Source: Kitagawia praeruptora
Lineage: Eukaryota > Streptophyta > Magnoliopsida > Apiales > Apiaceae
Direction of reading: 5' to 3'
Assembly: GCA_037693485.1 (NCBI GenBank)
Contig: CM075350.1
Location: 121,518,001 to 121,582,000, forward strand
DNA length: 64,000 bases
Both the position numbers and the translations under genes were made by a program. The notes under the pieces are model-generated. The model had not been told where the DNA came from, did no database searches, and saw nothing but the letters and a program-made list of their open reading frames with translations. Shown piece by piece: positions 11,544 to 23,539 of the stretch (positions are counted from its first letter, which is position 1; each line of letters opens with the position of its first letter).

Positions 11544-12225
11544 GTGATGGCCCTAAATACACACCATTCAAAACATTTTGCCCAAAATACCTACCGGCTG
11601 AACTGATGGCCCTAAATACCCACCGTACACGCATCTGGGATATGCGTGTACTGTACACGCATGTTGTAGAGGCGCTTACTTCATAAAATAGAATTTCCCC
11701 TAAGAGATGCGTGTTCGAGATACGCATCTTCAGAATGCGTATCCCAGGACACGCATCTTCAGAATGCGCAACCGTCGTCTCCTTCAGCTCCCTCTCCGAC
11801 GATTTTTCTGGCGATTTTTGGTGAAAATCTGGCGAGCTCCGTTCACCATCCTCCAACAATTTACAGTCACATTCTATATAGCAATCGAATCGCCTTTCAA
11901 TTCTCTACAAAGCTATACTAATTTTTAAACCATTATAATGCCGGATTTTTTACGCCCAAATGGAACCCTAAATTCCGATGTCATTTTTCGATGAGCTTTA
12001 AATTGCCCCTGCGGGGCTAGAAAATGGGAGAGATGCTGGCAGTGAAGAGAGATAGACATGGTGATGGTGATAGGTACGAAGAGAGAGAGGTACGATAGAC
12101 GTGGTGATGGTGATAGGTACGAAGATCGAGAGGGAAAGAGAGAGACGACTGGTGGAAAGGATGAGCAGTGAAGAGCGAACACGCATGTGAGAGATGCGTG
12201 TTCCATGGGTAGATAGGGCCATCAT
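11544..12225. mobile_element. Inverted-repeat element with repeated ACGCAT words
   Basis: The left side carries GATGGCCCTAAATAC twice (about 11545 and 11606). The right side has the complement TAGATAGGGCCATCAT (about 12210-12225). Between them the words ACACGCATCT, GATGCGTGT and ATGCGTAT occur about eight times in both orientations (11626-11770 and 12178-12202). A roughly 46-bp unit (GGTGATGGTGATAGGTACGA) is tandemly duplicated near 12058-12124. No transposase is seen; it could be a decayed MULE or foldback element. Confidence 0.45.
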
Positions 12226-12625
12226 CTCCGCATATCAGTATTTCGGGTCACCGGTGCTCCAGAATCGGTATTCTGGGCATTCTCTCAATTTAAAATTAAT
12301 TTATAATTGTGTGAAAATTATATTGTTTATTATATAGTTTAAGATTGTTTTCACTTTGTTGATTTATAATTTTTTTGTAAATTTGTTAATAAATATATGG
12401 TTTTAATTCAATTATAATTGAAAGAGTATGTAATTGAATAATAAATGGATTATCATTAAAAGAGTTTGTTATTAAGTAAAATATGTATTTTTTTTTTGTA
12501 AAATAAAATTTTATATGCATTTTAATTTATTTTTTGAAAGGTGTTAACAAAGTTTTTTAAGAAGGTGCTAACTAAGTTTCGCGTATAATATAAATGATAT
12601 ATGTACCAACACTGAATTGTAAGTA

Positions 12626-12905
12626 TTCCCTTTGTCCCATGAGTTTCTTAACATGGGGGTTCGACACGGAGATCAAGAATAGTGAGTGTAATATTGTTAA
12701 AATAAATGAAATAGTGGGTGTAATAATGATTTTATTGTTAGAATTAGTGAAGTAGTGGGTGTAATAGTGTAAAGTGTTGAAGTGGAGTGAAGTAATTGAT
12801 GTAATAGTGTATTTTATTATTAAAAGTTACTATTTTTAGTAATGTAAAGAATTGGTGGAACGTCCCAAAAAGGAAATTATAAAGAAATGTATGAGACAAA
12901 GGATG
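12626..12905. mobile_element. Stowaway/mariner-like MITE
   Basis: The left end TTCCCTTTGTCCCATGAG and the right end ATGAGACAAAGGATG are inverted matches with TA at the edges, as expected of CTCCCTCCGTCCC-type Stowaway MITEs. The interior (GTAGTGGGTGTAATAGTGTAAAGTG) matches the reverse complement of the element at 62310. Confidence 0.7.
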
Positions 12906-13010
12906 TAATAATTATTCTCATCGCGTCCTTGCGTAAAAATTGTTCTAAATTCTCAATTGCTATAAATATTGAGAATAAAAATTCGCAAAATTGAATTTTT
13001 ATAGATGGGT

Positions 13011-13311
13011 AAAGAGTTTCTACCTGACACTGTAGGAAATTTTTTTACAATATCGCCTTAAAATCACCATTTTTGCTGCACATATGATATGCAAACTGAT
13101 CGTTGAGAGATGGAGAAAAATACAGTGAAGTCAGATTTTAAAAAAAAATCACTAATTGACGTGAAAAATCAAATTAAAAATGGAGGAAATTAGGTGGGAT
13201 TGTGTGTGTGATGGTATATTCAATTTGTGTGTGGTGCCCCTAGCGGGACCATTGGATTAGATTAATCTATGGCCCATATTTAATTTAAGGCGATACTGGT
13301 AGAAACTCTTT
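13011..13311. mobile_element. MITE with AAAGAGTTTCTACC terminal inverted repeats
   Basis: AAAGAGTTTCTACC at 13011 and GGTAGAAACTCTTT at 13298-13311 are exact inverted repeats. A second inner pair (ATCGCCTTAAA / TTTAAGGCGAT) supports a foldback structure of about 300 bp. It has no coding capacity. The superfamily is not assigned. Confidence 0.7.
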
Positions 13312-13568
13312 TTCCTTTATAGATTATGATGCAAACAATAATGTTAGAACTGGAAGGATCTAGTTTATAGCCTAGCCTATTTTCCATTTATTTATGTGTA
13401 TTTTAGCCTTATGTTTGGGATTTTTTTCATTTTATAATGTATTGATTCTTAGTCTATGGTCACATAAGTTATATGCGAGCTCCCCCTGTTTATTTATTTA
13501 TAAAATTAGATGGTTAGTAAAAAATTATTAGAAATGCAGATTTTTTAGTAATAAGTTGAATATTAGTA

Positions 13569-13772
13569 CTCTCTCCGTTCCAATTTTATTATTTACACTA
13601 TTTTTTACATGCATTTTAAGGAGTTAATAAAATATAGTTCTATAAAATTTTAATTTTTTTTAATAAAAATTCAATATCTAATTTTTTATTTTGAATTTCC
13701 TTTTACAAAATTATGAAATTATATTTTATTTACACTTTAAAATACGTGCAAAAAAGTAAATTGGACCAAATA
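13569..13772. mobile_element. Stowaway-like MITE (about 200 bp)
   Basis: The left end CTCTCCGTTCCAATTTTATTATTTACAC and the right end TAAATTGGACCAAA, with an internal TTTACACTTTAAAATACGTGCA, form imperfect inverted repeats around a short AT-rich core. Confidence 0.55.
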
Positions 13773-14537
13773 TGATTTATGGCCTACAGTAAACAATGGC
13801 ACGATGCAACGTAGAAAAAACAGGATAAAGAATTGTGGTAGGGCAGAGTAAACGAGGTACAAGGCCAAAGGTTGGTCACCTTCTTAATTCTTTAATGAAA
13901 AACCTGAGTTGGTCACCAACGAGTACAAGAATATGTCACAGCAGACAACGAGATTAAACACCCTAACCGTGGGATGTGGCAGCACATCACAAGACAAACC
14001 AGTAGATATGGTTCATCAACATCTTAACCACCCTAGCTATATATACAAGAATCAACATTTATATCCGATTAAGTTGTTTTTTTTTATATAAGCCGATTTG
14101 CATTTCATACCGTGATAAAATCCCTTGACCAAGTTACAGAGTTACCAGCCGAGTTGCATGCTTAGCTACACCTTCAACAACCTAGAATTGTAATTAATTA
14201 ATCAAGTGATAATATGTGGGATTTTTCTTTTTCTTTTTAATTTATACATATATACATCCATCTTATCTTTAATATATAATTTTCGAATCCTTGACATTTC
14301 GTAAAAAAAACGAGAGAAATACCATTTCCATGGACGAAATTAGATTTTAGGAACGAGGATCATAATATTTTAGAAATGACATGATGTCCCATACAATATT
14401 TATATAGTGCCCATATATTGGTATCCGTTGTATTAAAACTTAACAACCATATCTATAATACTAATTATTAGGTTGATGTAGGAGTACATGTTTCTTTCTA
14501 TATTATCCAATATATAATTGAGGCATGCTGATTATGT

Positions 14538-14969
14538 CAATACAAGAAAAAATTGACCACACAATAGTTTTAATCCGTCGTTTGAAGCCCTACTTTTCCG
14601 TTGTCTATCTTTATGCCGTCTGTTACCAATATCAGACAACACTAGTGTATGTTGCAGATAGATAACAACCCTGGTTTAAGAACTGTTGTATGAAATCTGG
14701 TATAAACAACGGACATTGTCTTTTGAGTGCCGTCTGATGATGTTTCAGACAACGATAGCATTGTAAGACAATCTGTTAAACAACGTTACTTTCAAAAATC
14801 GTTGTAAAATGTATGTCTATTTTGACCTTCTAGACGACAGTTTCTAAATAAGTTCATGATCTGACAATGCAACGAAAAGCTTGAAAAAAAAAACCATTAT
14901 GTAAAATTTTCAACCAACATTTTTTCGTCGAAGTATCGTCTAGTCTGATTCAAAAATTCTTATAGGGTG
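14538..14969. mobile_element. Small non-autonomous CACTA (En/Spm)-like element
   Basis: The left end CAATACAAGAAAAAATTGACC and the right end AAATTCTTATAGGGTG are degenerate forms of CACTACAAGAAA and TTTCTTGTAGTG. The interior holds many subterminal-type words (ACAACG, CAGACAAC, CGTTGT, CCGTCTG) in both orientations. No transposase is present. The ends have each lost one or two key bases, so it is probably immobile. Confidence 0.55.
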
Positions 14970-15960
14970 TTGCTAACTAACTTTAGCTGCAAATTGCAGT
15001 TCATCTTAAATTATGAACTCCAAAATATCAATCTACAAATTTTATCGATATGTACTTGGTTAATTAGAAATTACACTGGTCCTTTCAATTGTCTGCGGTC
15101 ATTATTCTTCCTAGTAATTGATCATATAATATGAAATAATGTAGCCAATTGACATGTTGCAACAAGAAAGTAAAGTTAGAAAGTAAAGTTAAGAGTATCT
15201 CCAATAATATTTTATAAAAATGATTAATTAGATATTGATTTTGTGAACTTGTAACATATTTATTTCAAAGAATTTATTATATTGGTTGGCTATATTTAAA
15301 AATGATATATTATTATTATTTTAAGTTGTCGAAAATAGAATAAAAGCCAACCTATTGTGATTGTTTAAATTTTTATCTAAAGATTTTGTCTAGTTGAAAT
15401 GGATAAATTTTACAAATTCTTTATAATTCTTATTTAAAATAATTTATCTTGATTTTTATCTACAGATTTTACATAGTTGTAGATGCTCTGACGTATAGTT
15501 TTACTGAGTCTTAAACCATAAAAGTAGAATCTACGAGGTGATTTCAATCCAATGTGTCCAAGTTCTTCCTATCATATTCATAAGTTTTGCTTTTCATTCA
15601 TTTCTCATCAAACAATACATGAAATTTGACAAAACTTGTGTCATTAAACTCCCTTCATGAGGTGAGTGGATAACACTATAATTCTAGAAATCGATCGTAT
15701 TTATTGCAAAAAAATTGAAAAAATTCGGTCGTTAAATATGCATACTCAGGCCAGTTTTTTCCAGTTTGTGCACACCAGTGCGATCGATATAATTTTTTTG
15801 GTAATACATCAAATCTAAGACATTTTGGGATAAATACATTTACATTTTGGGATCAAATATACAAATTACTTGTAAAATTCATTTCAGTATGATACAAGCC
15901 CCACACTTAATTAACTGGTGACAACAGATATCTACCTATTACCGAACACCAACCTCGTTC
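14970..15960. other. Intergenic DNA upstream of the hydrolase gene
   Basis: AT-rich; the last few hundred bases are presumably promoter. No ORF or terminal-repeat element is recognised. Confidence 0.45.
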
Positions 15961-15968
15961 ACCCTAGC

Positions 15969-15976
15969 TATATATA
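15969..15976 (+). promoter_or_regulatory. Candidate TATA box of the hydrolase gene
   Basis: CTATATATACC lies about 80 bp upstream of the ATG at 16055, a normal plant distance. Confidence 0.5.
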
Positions 15977-16054
15977 CCACATTCTATATGTACACACCCC
16001 AACCCCGTATCTTTGTATCCAATATCAATAGATTAAATCTTTTATTTTTCAAAA

Positions 16055-17735
16055 ATGGTGAATGTCGTAGCTATACAAACGCCATTGCTACACTTTCTCA
16101 TGAAAATGGCCGGAGTGAAAAAACACTTGGTAGAGATTGAGCCTGGCACTGTCATGAACTTTTGGGTTCCTTCTGAAACCCTGAAAAAATCTAAAAATGT
16201 CGAAAGTCGTGAAACCGATATGAATATGACGAAACCAAACAAGCCAGTGATTGTACTCATTCATGGCTTTGCAGCCGAAGGCATAGTGACATGGCAGTTC
16301 CAAATTGGTTCTCTCACAAAACACTACTCCGTTTACGTGCCAGACCTTATATTTTTCGGTGACTCATGCTCCGATAGCTCGGAACGATCACCGGCTTTTC
16401 AAGCAGCGTGTTTGATGAAAGGACTAAAAAAATTGGGAGTGGAGAAATGCACGGTGGTGGGGTTTAGCTACGGAGGCATGGTTGCGTTCAAGTTGGCTGA
16501 ACTGTATCCTGACCTTGTGGAAAATTTGGTTGTTTCGGGTTCGATTTTGGCTATGACTGATTCTATTAGTGATGCCACGCTTAAGAGTTTGGGGTTTGGT
16601 TCGTCTTCGGAGCTGTTGTTGCCAACTTCAGTAGACGGACTCAAGGCACTTTTATCTGTTGCTGCCTATAAAAAATTTTGGTTCCCTCACAGAGTTTACA
16701 AGGATTTTCTTGAGGTTTGTTTCATATTGTAACCTTTTTCATTCAAAATAATAACATTTTATTTGTTTTCCGGGGGCGAATTATAAGGTTTTAATGTAAC
16801 CTTCGAACTCAGATTCGCAAATCGCAATAGCAAAGATACACTCGTCACGGTTTGACCGGTGATGTATGAAACATTAACTACTTCTTATCAAGGACGCAAC
16901 AAATTAAAGTCACACCCTAATCAATTAATAGTTCTACGTACTAGTGTACACGACGTGTACTGGCGCCCAACCCTGTTGTCGATTTTTCGAATTGAGCAAT
17001 CAAAACGGGCACCATTTTGTGATTGATTAACACATGATTTGCTTGAACACAGAAAAGACTTTCTGATCTGTTGCTTACATAATTGTAGCCATGGGTGATC
17101 ATATGCTATAATGTGTATACTTCCCCTTATCTAAGACTATTTCAATTTAATAACCGGAGTACAAAAAAATTGACAGGTGATGTTTAACAACAGAAAGGAA
17201 AGGGCGGAGCTACTTGAAGGTCTGATAGTCAGCAACAAAGATACAATTGTTCCCATATTCGAGCAGGTATTTGTCCTTATTTTTATATATTAAGCAAGAA
17301 AATCTTTACATTTTATGGTTTCTTCTCCCTATCCTCATTTTCCGATATCTATATCCAACCTTTTGATTATCCTCTTTTGTAGAGAAGAATACATCTTCTA
17401 TGGGGTGAAGATGATCAAATTTTCAAGTTCGAGCTGGCCAAGAATATGAAAGAGTAAGTTTATTCATGTCGAACATCTGAATATAGAAATTGCATCCTGA
17501 TTACTTATTTTCAGATTTTTTTTCTTTGCTTTGTTGAGTTACAATATTTGCAGGCATAAGGTACAATGTACTGATAGAATATTGCTTAATGTCAAATAAC
17601 AGGCAACTTGGCGAAATGGCAACGTATCAGAGCATAGAGAAAGCAGGGCACCTGGTTCACTTGGAAAGACCCTGTGTCTACAATAAGTGTCTCAAGCAGT
17701 TTCTTGATTCCCTGCAAGAAAACCAGGCACAGTAG
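16055..17735 (+). CDS. Alpha/beta-hydrolase fold protein, four exons, apparently intact
   Basis: Exons 16055..16714, 17177..17266, 17383..17453 and 17603..17735 encode 317 residues. All introns are GT-AG with phases 0, 0 and 2. The catalytic triad is visible: Ser138 in the nucleophile elbow GFSYGG, Asp261 (or 260) in WGEDDQ, and His290 in KAGHLVHLERP. The oxyanion-type HGF is at 70-72. The overall pattern (VPDLIFFGDS, FNNRKER, LWGEDDQIF, AGHLVHLERPCVYN) fits the plant hydrolase group related to bacterial meta-cleavage-product hydrolases. Substrates of that group are mostly unknown, so no reaction is assigned. The N-terminus shows no obvious transit peptide. The ATG is the first in the leader. 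A broken paralogue lies at 52528-53510 in the same orientation, separated only by repeats. Confidence 0.88.
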
Positions 17736-18093
17736 TCAAGAATGTACCCTTAAATGCTCCCATATATGTGTGTGTGTAACACTTCCATGTTACTAAGAAA
17801 ATTTGTGAACTTCATATCTATGTAAATATATTATCGATTTCTACCTAGTACACGATAACAGCTTCGTAATTTCGTCCTGATGATAATTAGCAACTTTGCT
17901 AGGTTGATTTTATATAATTGGTGCTCACAACCAATGAAACGAGAAACCATGGTATTCTTCCTGCAAGGCCTTTAATATTGTCCGAATGTATCTAAGAATT
18001 AAAAGAAGAAATGCTGGTATTCAACCGGCAAGGAACCTTTAAAAATTCGCGGGAAGTATCCAACAATTTAAGAGAAGTTAACTATTTTGTAGT
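17736..18093. other. 3' flank of the hydrolase gene with an imperfect direct repeat
   Basis: An imperfect direct repeat of about 68 bp is seen: GGTATTCTTCCTGCAAGGC near 17951 and GGTATTCAACCGGCAAGGA near 18016, with similar downstream sequence. Nothing else is recognised. Confidence 0.45.
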
Positions 18094-19150
18094 TGTTATG
18101 CCCAAAATCTTGCACGGGTATTTTATTCTGGATTCGGGTCAATAACGGGTCCAATTTGAGGAATTCTAGATTAAATTATGGTTTTGGCAAAGATGAGAAG
18201 AGGTCAGGCCGCGCCCTCTCTTTCCTTACAAAGAGGGCGCGCCCTAAGGATATGAAACATGGTGAGGAATTCCAATAAGGTTGGTTTTTCAAGAATTAAT
18301 GAAGAAACTAAGGACTAGCCCAATCTCAGGACTAGCCCTCTCTAAGGGCGCGTCCTCTTGTAAGGACGCGTCCTCCGTTATTGAAGGAATTTGTCACATG
18401 TTCCTTGTTAGTTGAGTTTTACAGGTTGATTGAAGAATTCCCTCCTGTCGTATCTCAGGAGGGGATGTCCGTCGTAGAAGGCCTCTAGGGGTTTTCCTAG
18501 ATTTAGGGATCTTTCTTATACACTGAGGGCATGTTCTCCTCGGTGCAAATATTGGTCTCTCTCTGGTGTGTGCTTTGGAGCTCTATTCCTGTACTCAATG
18601 GGCGCGCCCTCATTGGGGAACTTTGGAGTAATCCGCACTTTGCACCCAAAAGCTACGGATCACCTGTCCTGCTATCTGGTGGGTGCTTCTCATTCGGGGG
18701 ACAGGGATGCGTTCTGCACTTGGGGTAAACCATGGCTTTACCTGCATCCTTGAAATCAAGAAATAGCTTGTAGCGAATAGGACTAGTCCTCGACGTGGGA
18801 AGTTTCCATATTCGTGAAGTCTTGAGATCTTGGATGAGCCTTGGGCCTTTTGTGGTTAGGCCTCATAGTAGAACATTCCGGATGCTGAATCGATATCCAA
18901 GCCCATCTGGGTTTCTTGTTCTCCAAGAACTACGTGGGCTTGATCCTGTATAAATACAGAGGTAAGTGGGCAAATTGAGGGGGATGGAAGCGAAGAGCTA
19001 CGAGCCACCACCAAAACCCTCTCAATCTCAGCCCCCAATTCATCACATCCACCACACTCCGGTGACTTTTCCGGCAAAGAGCCACCATTATAGATCTTGA
19101 TTCCGGTGACGTACCTCAAATTTTGTTGTTACCAAATTTCTCCGTCAACA
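18094..19150 (+). mobile_element. Solo LTR, Ty3/gypsy (related to the Tat element at 19284)
   Basis: It begins TGTTATGCCCA and ends CTCCGTCAACA, and is flanked by the 5-bp duplication GTAGT (18089-18093, 19151-19155). Both ends resemble the LTR of the neighbouring Tat element read on the minus strand (TGTTATGCCCA...CTCCGTTAACA), so the two families are related. A TATA box (TATAAATA, about 18947) places the promoter and gives plus orientation. No internal region is present, which implies LTR-LTR recombination. Confidence 0.88.
18208..18615. repeat. GGGCGCGCCC-type motif cluster in the U3 of the solo LTR
   Basis: GC-rich palindromic words (GAGGGCGCGCCC, GGGCGCGTCCTC, GGACGCGTCCTC, GGGCGCGCCCTC) and CTAGCCC variants recur in an otherwise AT-rich region upstream of the LTR TATA box. 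Confidence 0.7.
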
Positions 19151-19283
19151 GTAGTTACAGGAAAATGAATGCATAGATCTTGCATCTATATCGAAAAGAT
19201 TATATACTACTATACTAGTATATAAATTACATCAAGGATATTGTATCTTTACAGCAAAATTGCTTGCACATTAAGCTACAAGG

Positions 19284-19992
19284 TGTTAACGGAGGAATTT
19301 GGGAAAACAAATTCGGGGAGGGTTGCTGGAATTATGGTGGTGGTTGATGGCGGTGATCGGCGTAAGACGATTAGGGTTAGGGTTTATGATTTTGAGAATG
19401 GCTGAGATTGTATGATGTGATTGTTGCAATTTAGATCGAATGTTGTATTCTCTCTTTTTCGCAAGGGTTTGCATCGTGTCATACAATGTGCCCACGTACC
19501 CTATTTATAGGGATCAAGCCAAACGTAGTTCTTGGGGAACAAGTAATCGTAATGGGCTAGGTTTCCATTTTTAAGAAGCCCATTGGGTCGGAGCCACCGC
19601 CTTTGACATTATCATAATGGACCTTAAAGCCCAACTACTTTCTCGGAGCGTAGTGGTTAAGCTATTGACCCGGTATTTTCGGGGTCAACGCCTTTCCTTG
19701 GCCACGGAGATAGAATAATTATAAGGCAATCCTTAGATAAGTCATGGGGCGACGCCCTTTGTCTCCTATCAGGGCGAGATCTTTAGCCATTTGTAAGGGC
19801 GAGATCCCCCATCTCAGGCTAGACCCAGCCCTTTTTCTAATCACATTAGTTGAGGACCCTATTAGTCCATAATCTTTTAATCGGGTAACCATGAGGACGA
19901 GTTTATGTGCATTGGGCCTAGTTGCCTAACAAGGGCGAGATCTCAATAATGAGCCCGGGCGAGGTCCATATGGCCATTTTCTGGGCATAACA
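19284..19992 (-). repeat. 3' LTR of the Tat element (709 bp, full length)
   Basis: It contains a TATA box on the minus strand (CCTATAAATAGGG, about 19500-19513). In U3 there are five GGGCGA words (19747-19965), three of them as AGGGCGAGATC. By eye it differs from the other LTR at about 3-4% of aligned positions, besides a 130-bp deletion in that copy. Confidence 0.92.
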
Positions 19993-20230
19993 ACTACCCC
20001 CCAGTTTCTTACAATGATTTTATTCATAAAAGAAACTAATTCTTTAAAAAAAAAATTCCGAGAAGGCGAGTTCTTCATAAAAAATGGATCAATATTTATA
20101 TACAACAATTTCATTAAATTCCAAAAAAAAAAAAAAAAAATCCCGCCAAGTAGTCACGCCTCGATTTCTGTTCTTTTGTCACCCAATTACGTTATGCCAT
20201 GTGTATTATTCCTTTTCTCTCTTCAACTGC

Positions 20231-20238
20231 TATAAAAA
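20231..20238 (+). promoter_or_regulatory. TATA box of the antisense gene inside the Tat element
   Basis: CTATAAAAACC lies about 240 bp inside the polypurine-tract edge on the plus strand, followed by AT-rich leader sequence. The ATG at 20618 is immediately preceded by CCCTCTCTTTCAG, a good splice acceptor, so a 5'-UTR intron is likely. The donor was not fixed. Confidence 0.55.
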
Positions 20239-20617
20239 CCCATAAATTTCCTTTTTTATTTTCCAACTTGTCTGATAATCTTCACGAAGTGCTGATAAAA
20301 TTTCTTCAAAAGCGGGCGAGTTTATTCCGTGTGGCAGGCGAGGTTCTCAGTTTCGTGGGCGATCCTTCAAACTCTGAAGGCGATTCCTTCTTAAAAAAGT
20401 ACCTTCTTTTCTCTTCTTTTAATGGTTTATTATTTTCCTATTGATACTTTTCATCATATCAATCTCTTCTGCGACAAACAACGTTCTTTCGTTAGCGTCC
20501 TTTAGGAATATTCATTTAATTAAGGGGGCGAGGACATCTCCTTATAGTCATCTTATTTGCTAGTTTTCTCTCTTATCTAAGTACATACTTTAACTTCGTC
20601 CTCGCCCTCTCTTTCAG

Positions 20618-23113
20618 ATGTCAAGAGAGAGCTCGCCGTCCGTCGATAGGGGGATGTCGCCCTCTCCTTCCAAATCCTCCATTAGGGAGGAGATTAATAC
20701 ATACCTTGACCCTGGGTGGTTAAGAGCTCATAAGAGAAACATTAACACCCTAAATATCGACGCCAATCCAAACAATGTAATATTTTTATCAGACAGTATC
20801 TAATTGGGCGACGCTGAAGATGTCGCTAGTACATACCTCGCCCAAGATCTTGGCGAAAATGTGGAAGACGGGGAAGATCTCTATGATTTATTTACCGTCT
20901 TAGATCCAGATCGACCCGGCCCGTCGAGATTAGGTAAAGGCCCAGGGAAAGACCTTGTAAAATATAAAGCTATGTTAGAGAAAAACGCTAATTTACCTAA
21001 TTCTGGCGATGAGGTCGAGGCTGAGGATGAGAATGAAGACGAGAATGAAGCTCCTGGAACGAGTTCGGATGCAGAAGGCGAGGATGAGGAAGAGGTTTTA
21101 TCAGTCTTGCCTGTTCGCTATGCCATGGAAGTACCTTCTCCACCGAATAACCCATACCAGCAACATGTTCGTATTTGTGATACAGACCTAATTTTTGATG
21201 ATGATGTTAGCGAACCCCTTAGGATGAAACATAGGTTCGATCAAGGGGTCATCTCCTGTGCAGGACTCGCCTAAAAAATCTCTTCTGAAGAGATTATGTT
21301 CCTAATGGAATACTACAACCTTGAAGGGAAATGGCTACGACCTCGCTCTTTTATGATGATGCATATTTTTGATATTGCTGGATTACCAACACCAAGGATG
21401 GTTCTCACCAATAAGCTGATAGAACTCGGATTCGGATCACCGATGCACCCCTTCCTTCATCAAATCATTACCTACTTCAATATCGCCCCTGTGCAATTAT
21501 CTCCCAACAGCTACAGAGCGGCGATTGGTTTATACATGTTGTACAGAAACAAAGAATACGATGCCCCTACTATGGCCGAATTAAGTCATTTCCTCGATTT
21601 AAGACGCTGTGGGAAGGATGTCGGATTCTACTACCTCGCCTAATGGTCAACCCATAACAAGAAAGGCTTTATTACTGGCAACCCAAGTAATATGAAGATA
21701 TGGAAGGAAGACTTTCTTTACTTGTTTGATGTTCCTAGGGTTAGAACTGAATTCAACTTGTATCCTTGTAAGTATCTCGCACTTTTCCTTTGAGTCTCGT
21801 AACATTTTGAGTATGTCACCCTATTCTCTTATTTTATATATTTGCTTCTAGACAAACCCTCCCAGACAAAATTAGTGGGTGATGCCGCAGCTAGAGCTCT
21901 AGTCATTTCTCAACTTCCTAGGTCAGAAAAAGACCTAGATATTTTAGTGACACTTGATAATCTTCGCACCCACGGCTTCTATAACGAAGGCTATTGTCAA
22001 ATTCCATACATTAAATTTAAGAGGGGAACCAAGAGAAGCACCCGTAAAAAACAAATTGAAGGGCGACTTACTGGTAAAGGTACCTCGCCTCTTTAATGCA
22101 TCTCGCCTTGAGACTAACCGCTATTCTTTTGCTTGCATTTTCTCAAAATGTGCATAAATAACCCATTTGTTTTATGCGCAGGTCAAATGACTAGACTTCA
22201 TTTTGGAAACAACCCTTTTGCAGAGCCAACTCCTTCCATCGTGGCCAACACATCTCGCCCTGTGCCATCAACTGTGGTGAATCAGCCTCGCCCTACCATT
22301 CCTTCTTCAAATGTGGGCGAAAAGCAAGACAGAAACAAGAGGCGAGAGTTAATTGATGCTTCAAAAAATGCTCCAGGTAAAAAACTCAAGTCAACTCCTG
22401 CTGAAGAATCGCCCTCAGACTTTGTTGCTACTACCTTCGGCTCAATTGCTGTCGAGCATTTTTCTGAACAGGATGTTAAAATCCTAAAAGGGCGGAAAGA
22501 AGTCGATGAGGAATTTCACTTCAAGGTAGGCCTGGGCGATGCCTTCTTCTACGGGCTTAATGTTCTCGCCCAAAAGAATGCCACCATCAGGGATCTAGAT
22601 CGTGCTTCAAGAAAGCTCAAGGGCGAGATCTCTACTCATAATACCAGAATGGGCGAAGTTCAGAAAAAGGCTGCCGAAGATCTGAAGGCTAGTAAAGAGG
22701 AAATCACCAAATTGCAAGCCTCCTTTGAGAATTTCAAACTGGAATCAGCAAAGGCGAGTGAAGTGTTGTCCGGCGAGAATTCAAAACTTAAGGACGAGGT
22801 GGAAGAACTTAAAGCTGGGGTACGGAAGGCTCAAATCGAAGCCTATACCATTGGCTTTTTGGATTACCTTCGCAATTTCATCGCAGCCGATCCTGATTAT
22901 GATTGGTCTAAATACTTCGCCCCTTCAACCCCTGCTTATATGTTGAAATTCAAAGCTGATAATGCCGAGACTATCGCCGCAGCCAAAGAAGAACTTCGTA
23001 AGAAAATCGAAGCTGAAACAAAAGCCATGGCTGAGCAGGAGGCCCAGAAGAAAGAAAAGAAGAATGGCGAGAACCCAGATGGAGTGTCGCCTTCTGAAAA
23101 TGTTGCCAGCTAA
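20618..23113 (+). pseudogene. Spliced antisense extra ORF of the Tat element ('putative gypsy type transposon' / Transposase_28-like)
   Basis: The gene runs opposite to gag-pol. Exons are 20618..21767, 21852..22073 and 22182..23113. Donors are GTAAGT and GTAAAG, acceptors are CTAG and GCAG, and both introns are phase 1, restoring YKPSQ and GQMTRLHF across the junctions. Three in-frame TAA codons (20801, 21272, 21641) break exon 1; otherwise the spliced frame is 767 codons before the stop. In order: a Ser-rich start, an acidic Glu/Asp-rich stretch (about 21000-21090), a globular part with YFNIAPVQLSPNSYRAAIG near 21475 that resembles the PF04195 type of domain, and a Lys/Glu-rich coiled coil (about 22560-23070). 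Such antisense ORFs are known from some Tat elements; their function is unknown. GGCGA/TCGCC words are scattered through exons, introns and flanks. Confidence 0.65.
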
Positions 23114-23146
23114 CTCCATGATCCATATATAATCGCGCGTATTATA

Positions 23147-23330
23147 GGAGTGCGGGCCCTCCTGTAATGGCCTCGCCAATTGTAATCCTTTCATATTAGT
23201 ACTTTGAACCTAACTTTATGGAGTGCGCGCCCTCCTGGTAATGGCGTCGCCAGTTATAATACTTTCAGAATTTATGATTTGAATAAAACTTTATGGAGTG
23301 CGCGCCCTCCTGGTAATGGCGTCGCCCCAT
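23147..23330. repeat. About 75-bp tandem repeat, three copies (GAGTGCGCGCCCTCCTGG)
   Basis: Copies begin near 23147, 23221 and 23297. Each contains GAGTGCG(C/G)GCCCTCCTG followed by TAATGG(C)GTCGCC. The array follows the stop of the antisense gene. Confidence 0.75.
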
Positions 23331-23539
23331 ATTTGTTGCGCGTTTATAATTAATTACTACTTTAAACATTTTCCACACAAGTTGTAACCAATCACATCCA
23401 ATTTAAACATATCTCGCCTCTTCGTGGGGACCTCGCCCAAAGCACACTTGATATCTGCTAAGACGAATTAAAAATGAAACTTAATAAATGTCTTACAATC
23501 TAAGGTCACATTTACCATATCTTTATAAGGGCATCCCCC

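Noticed and set aside
11925..12225. Two Ser/Leu/Pro-rich minus-strand ORFs.
   Set aside because: They are translations of the tandem GGTGATGGTGATAGGTACGA and GAGAGAG repeats.
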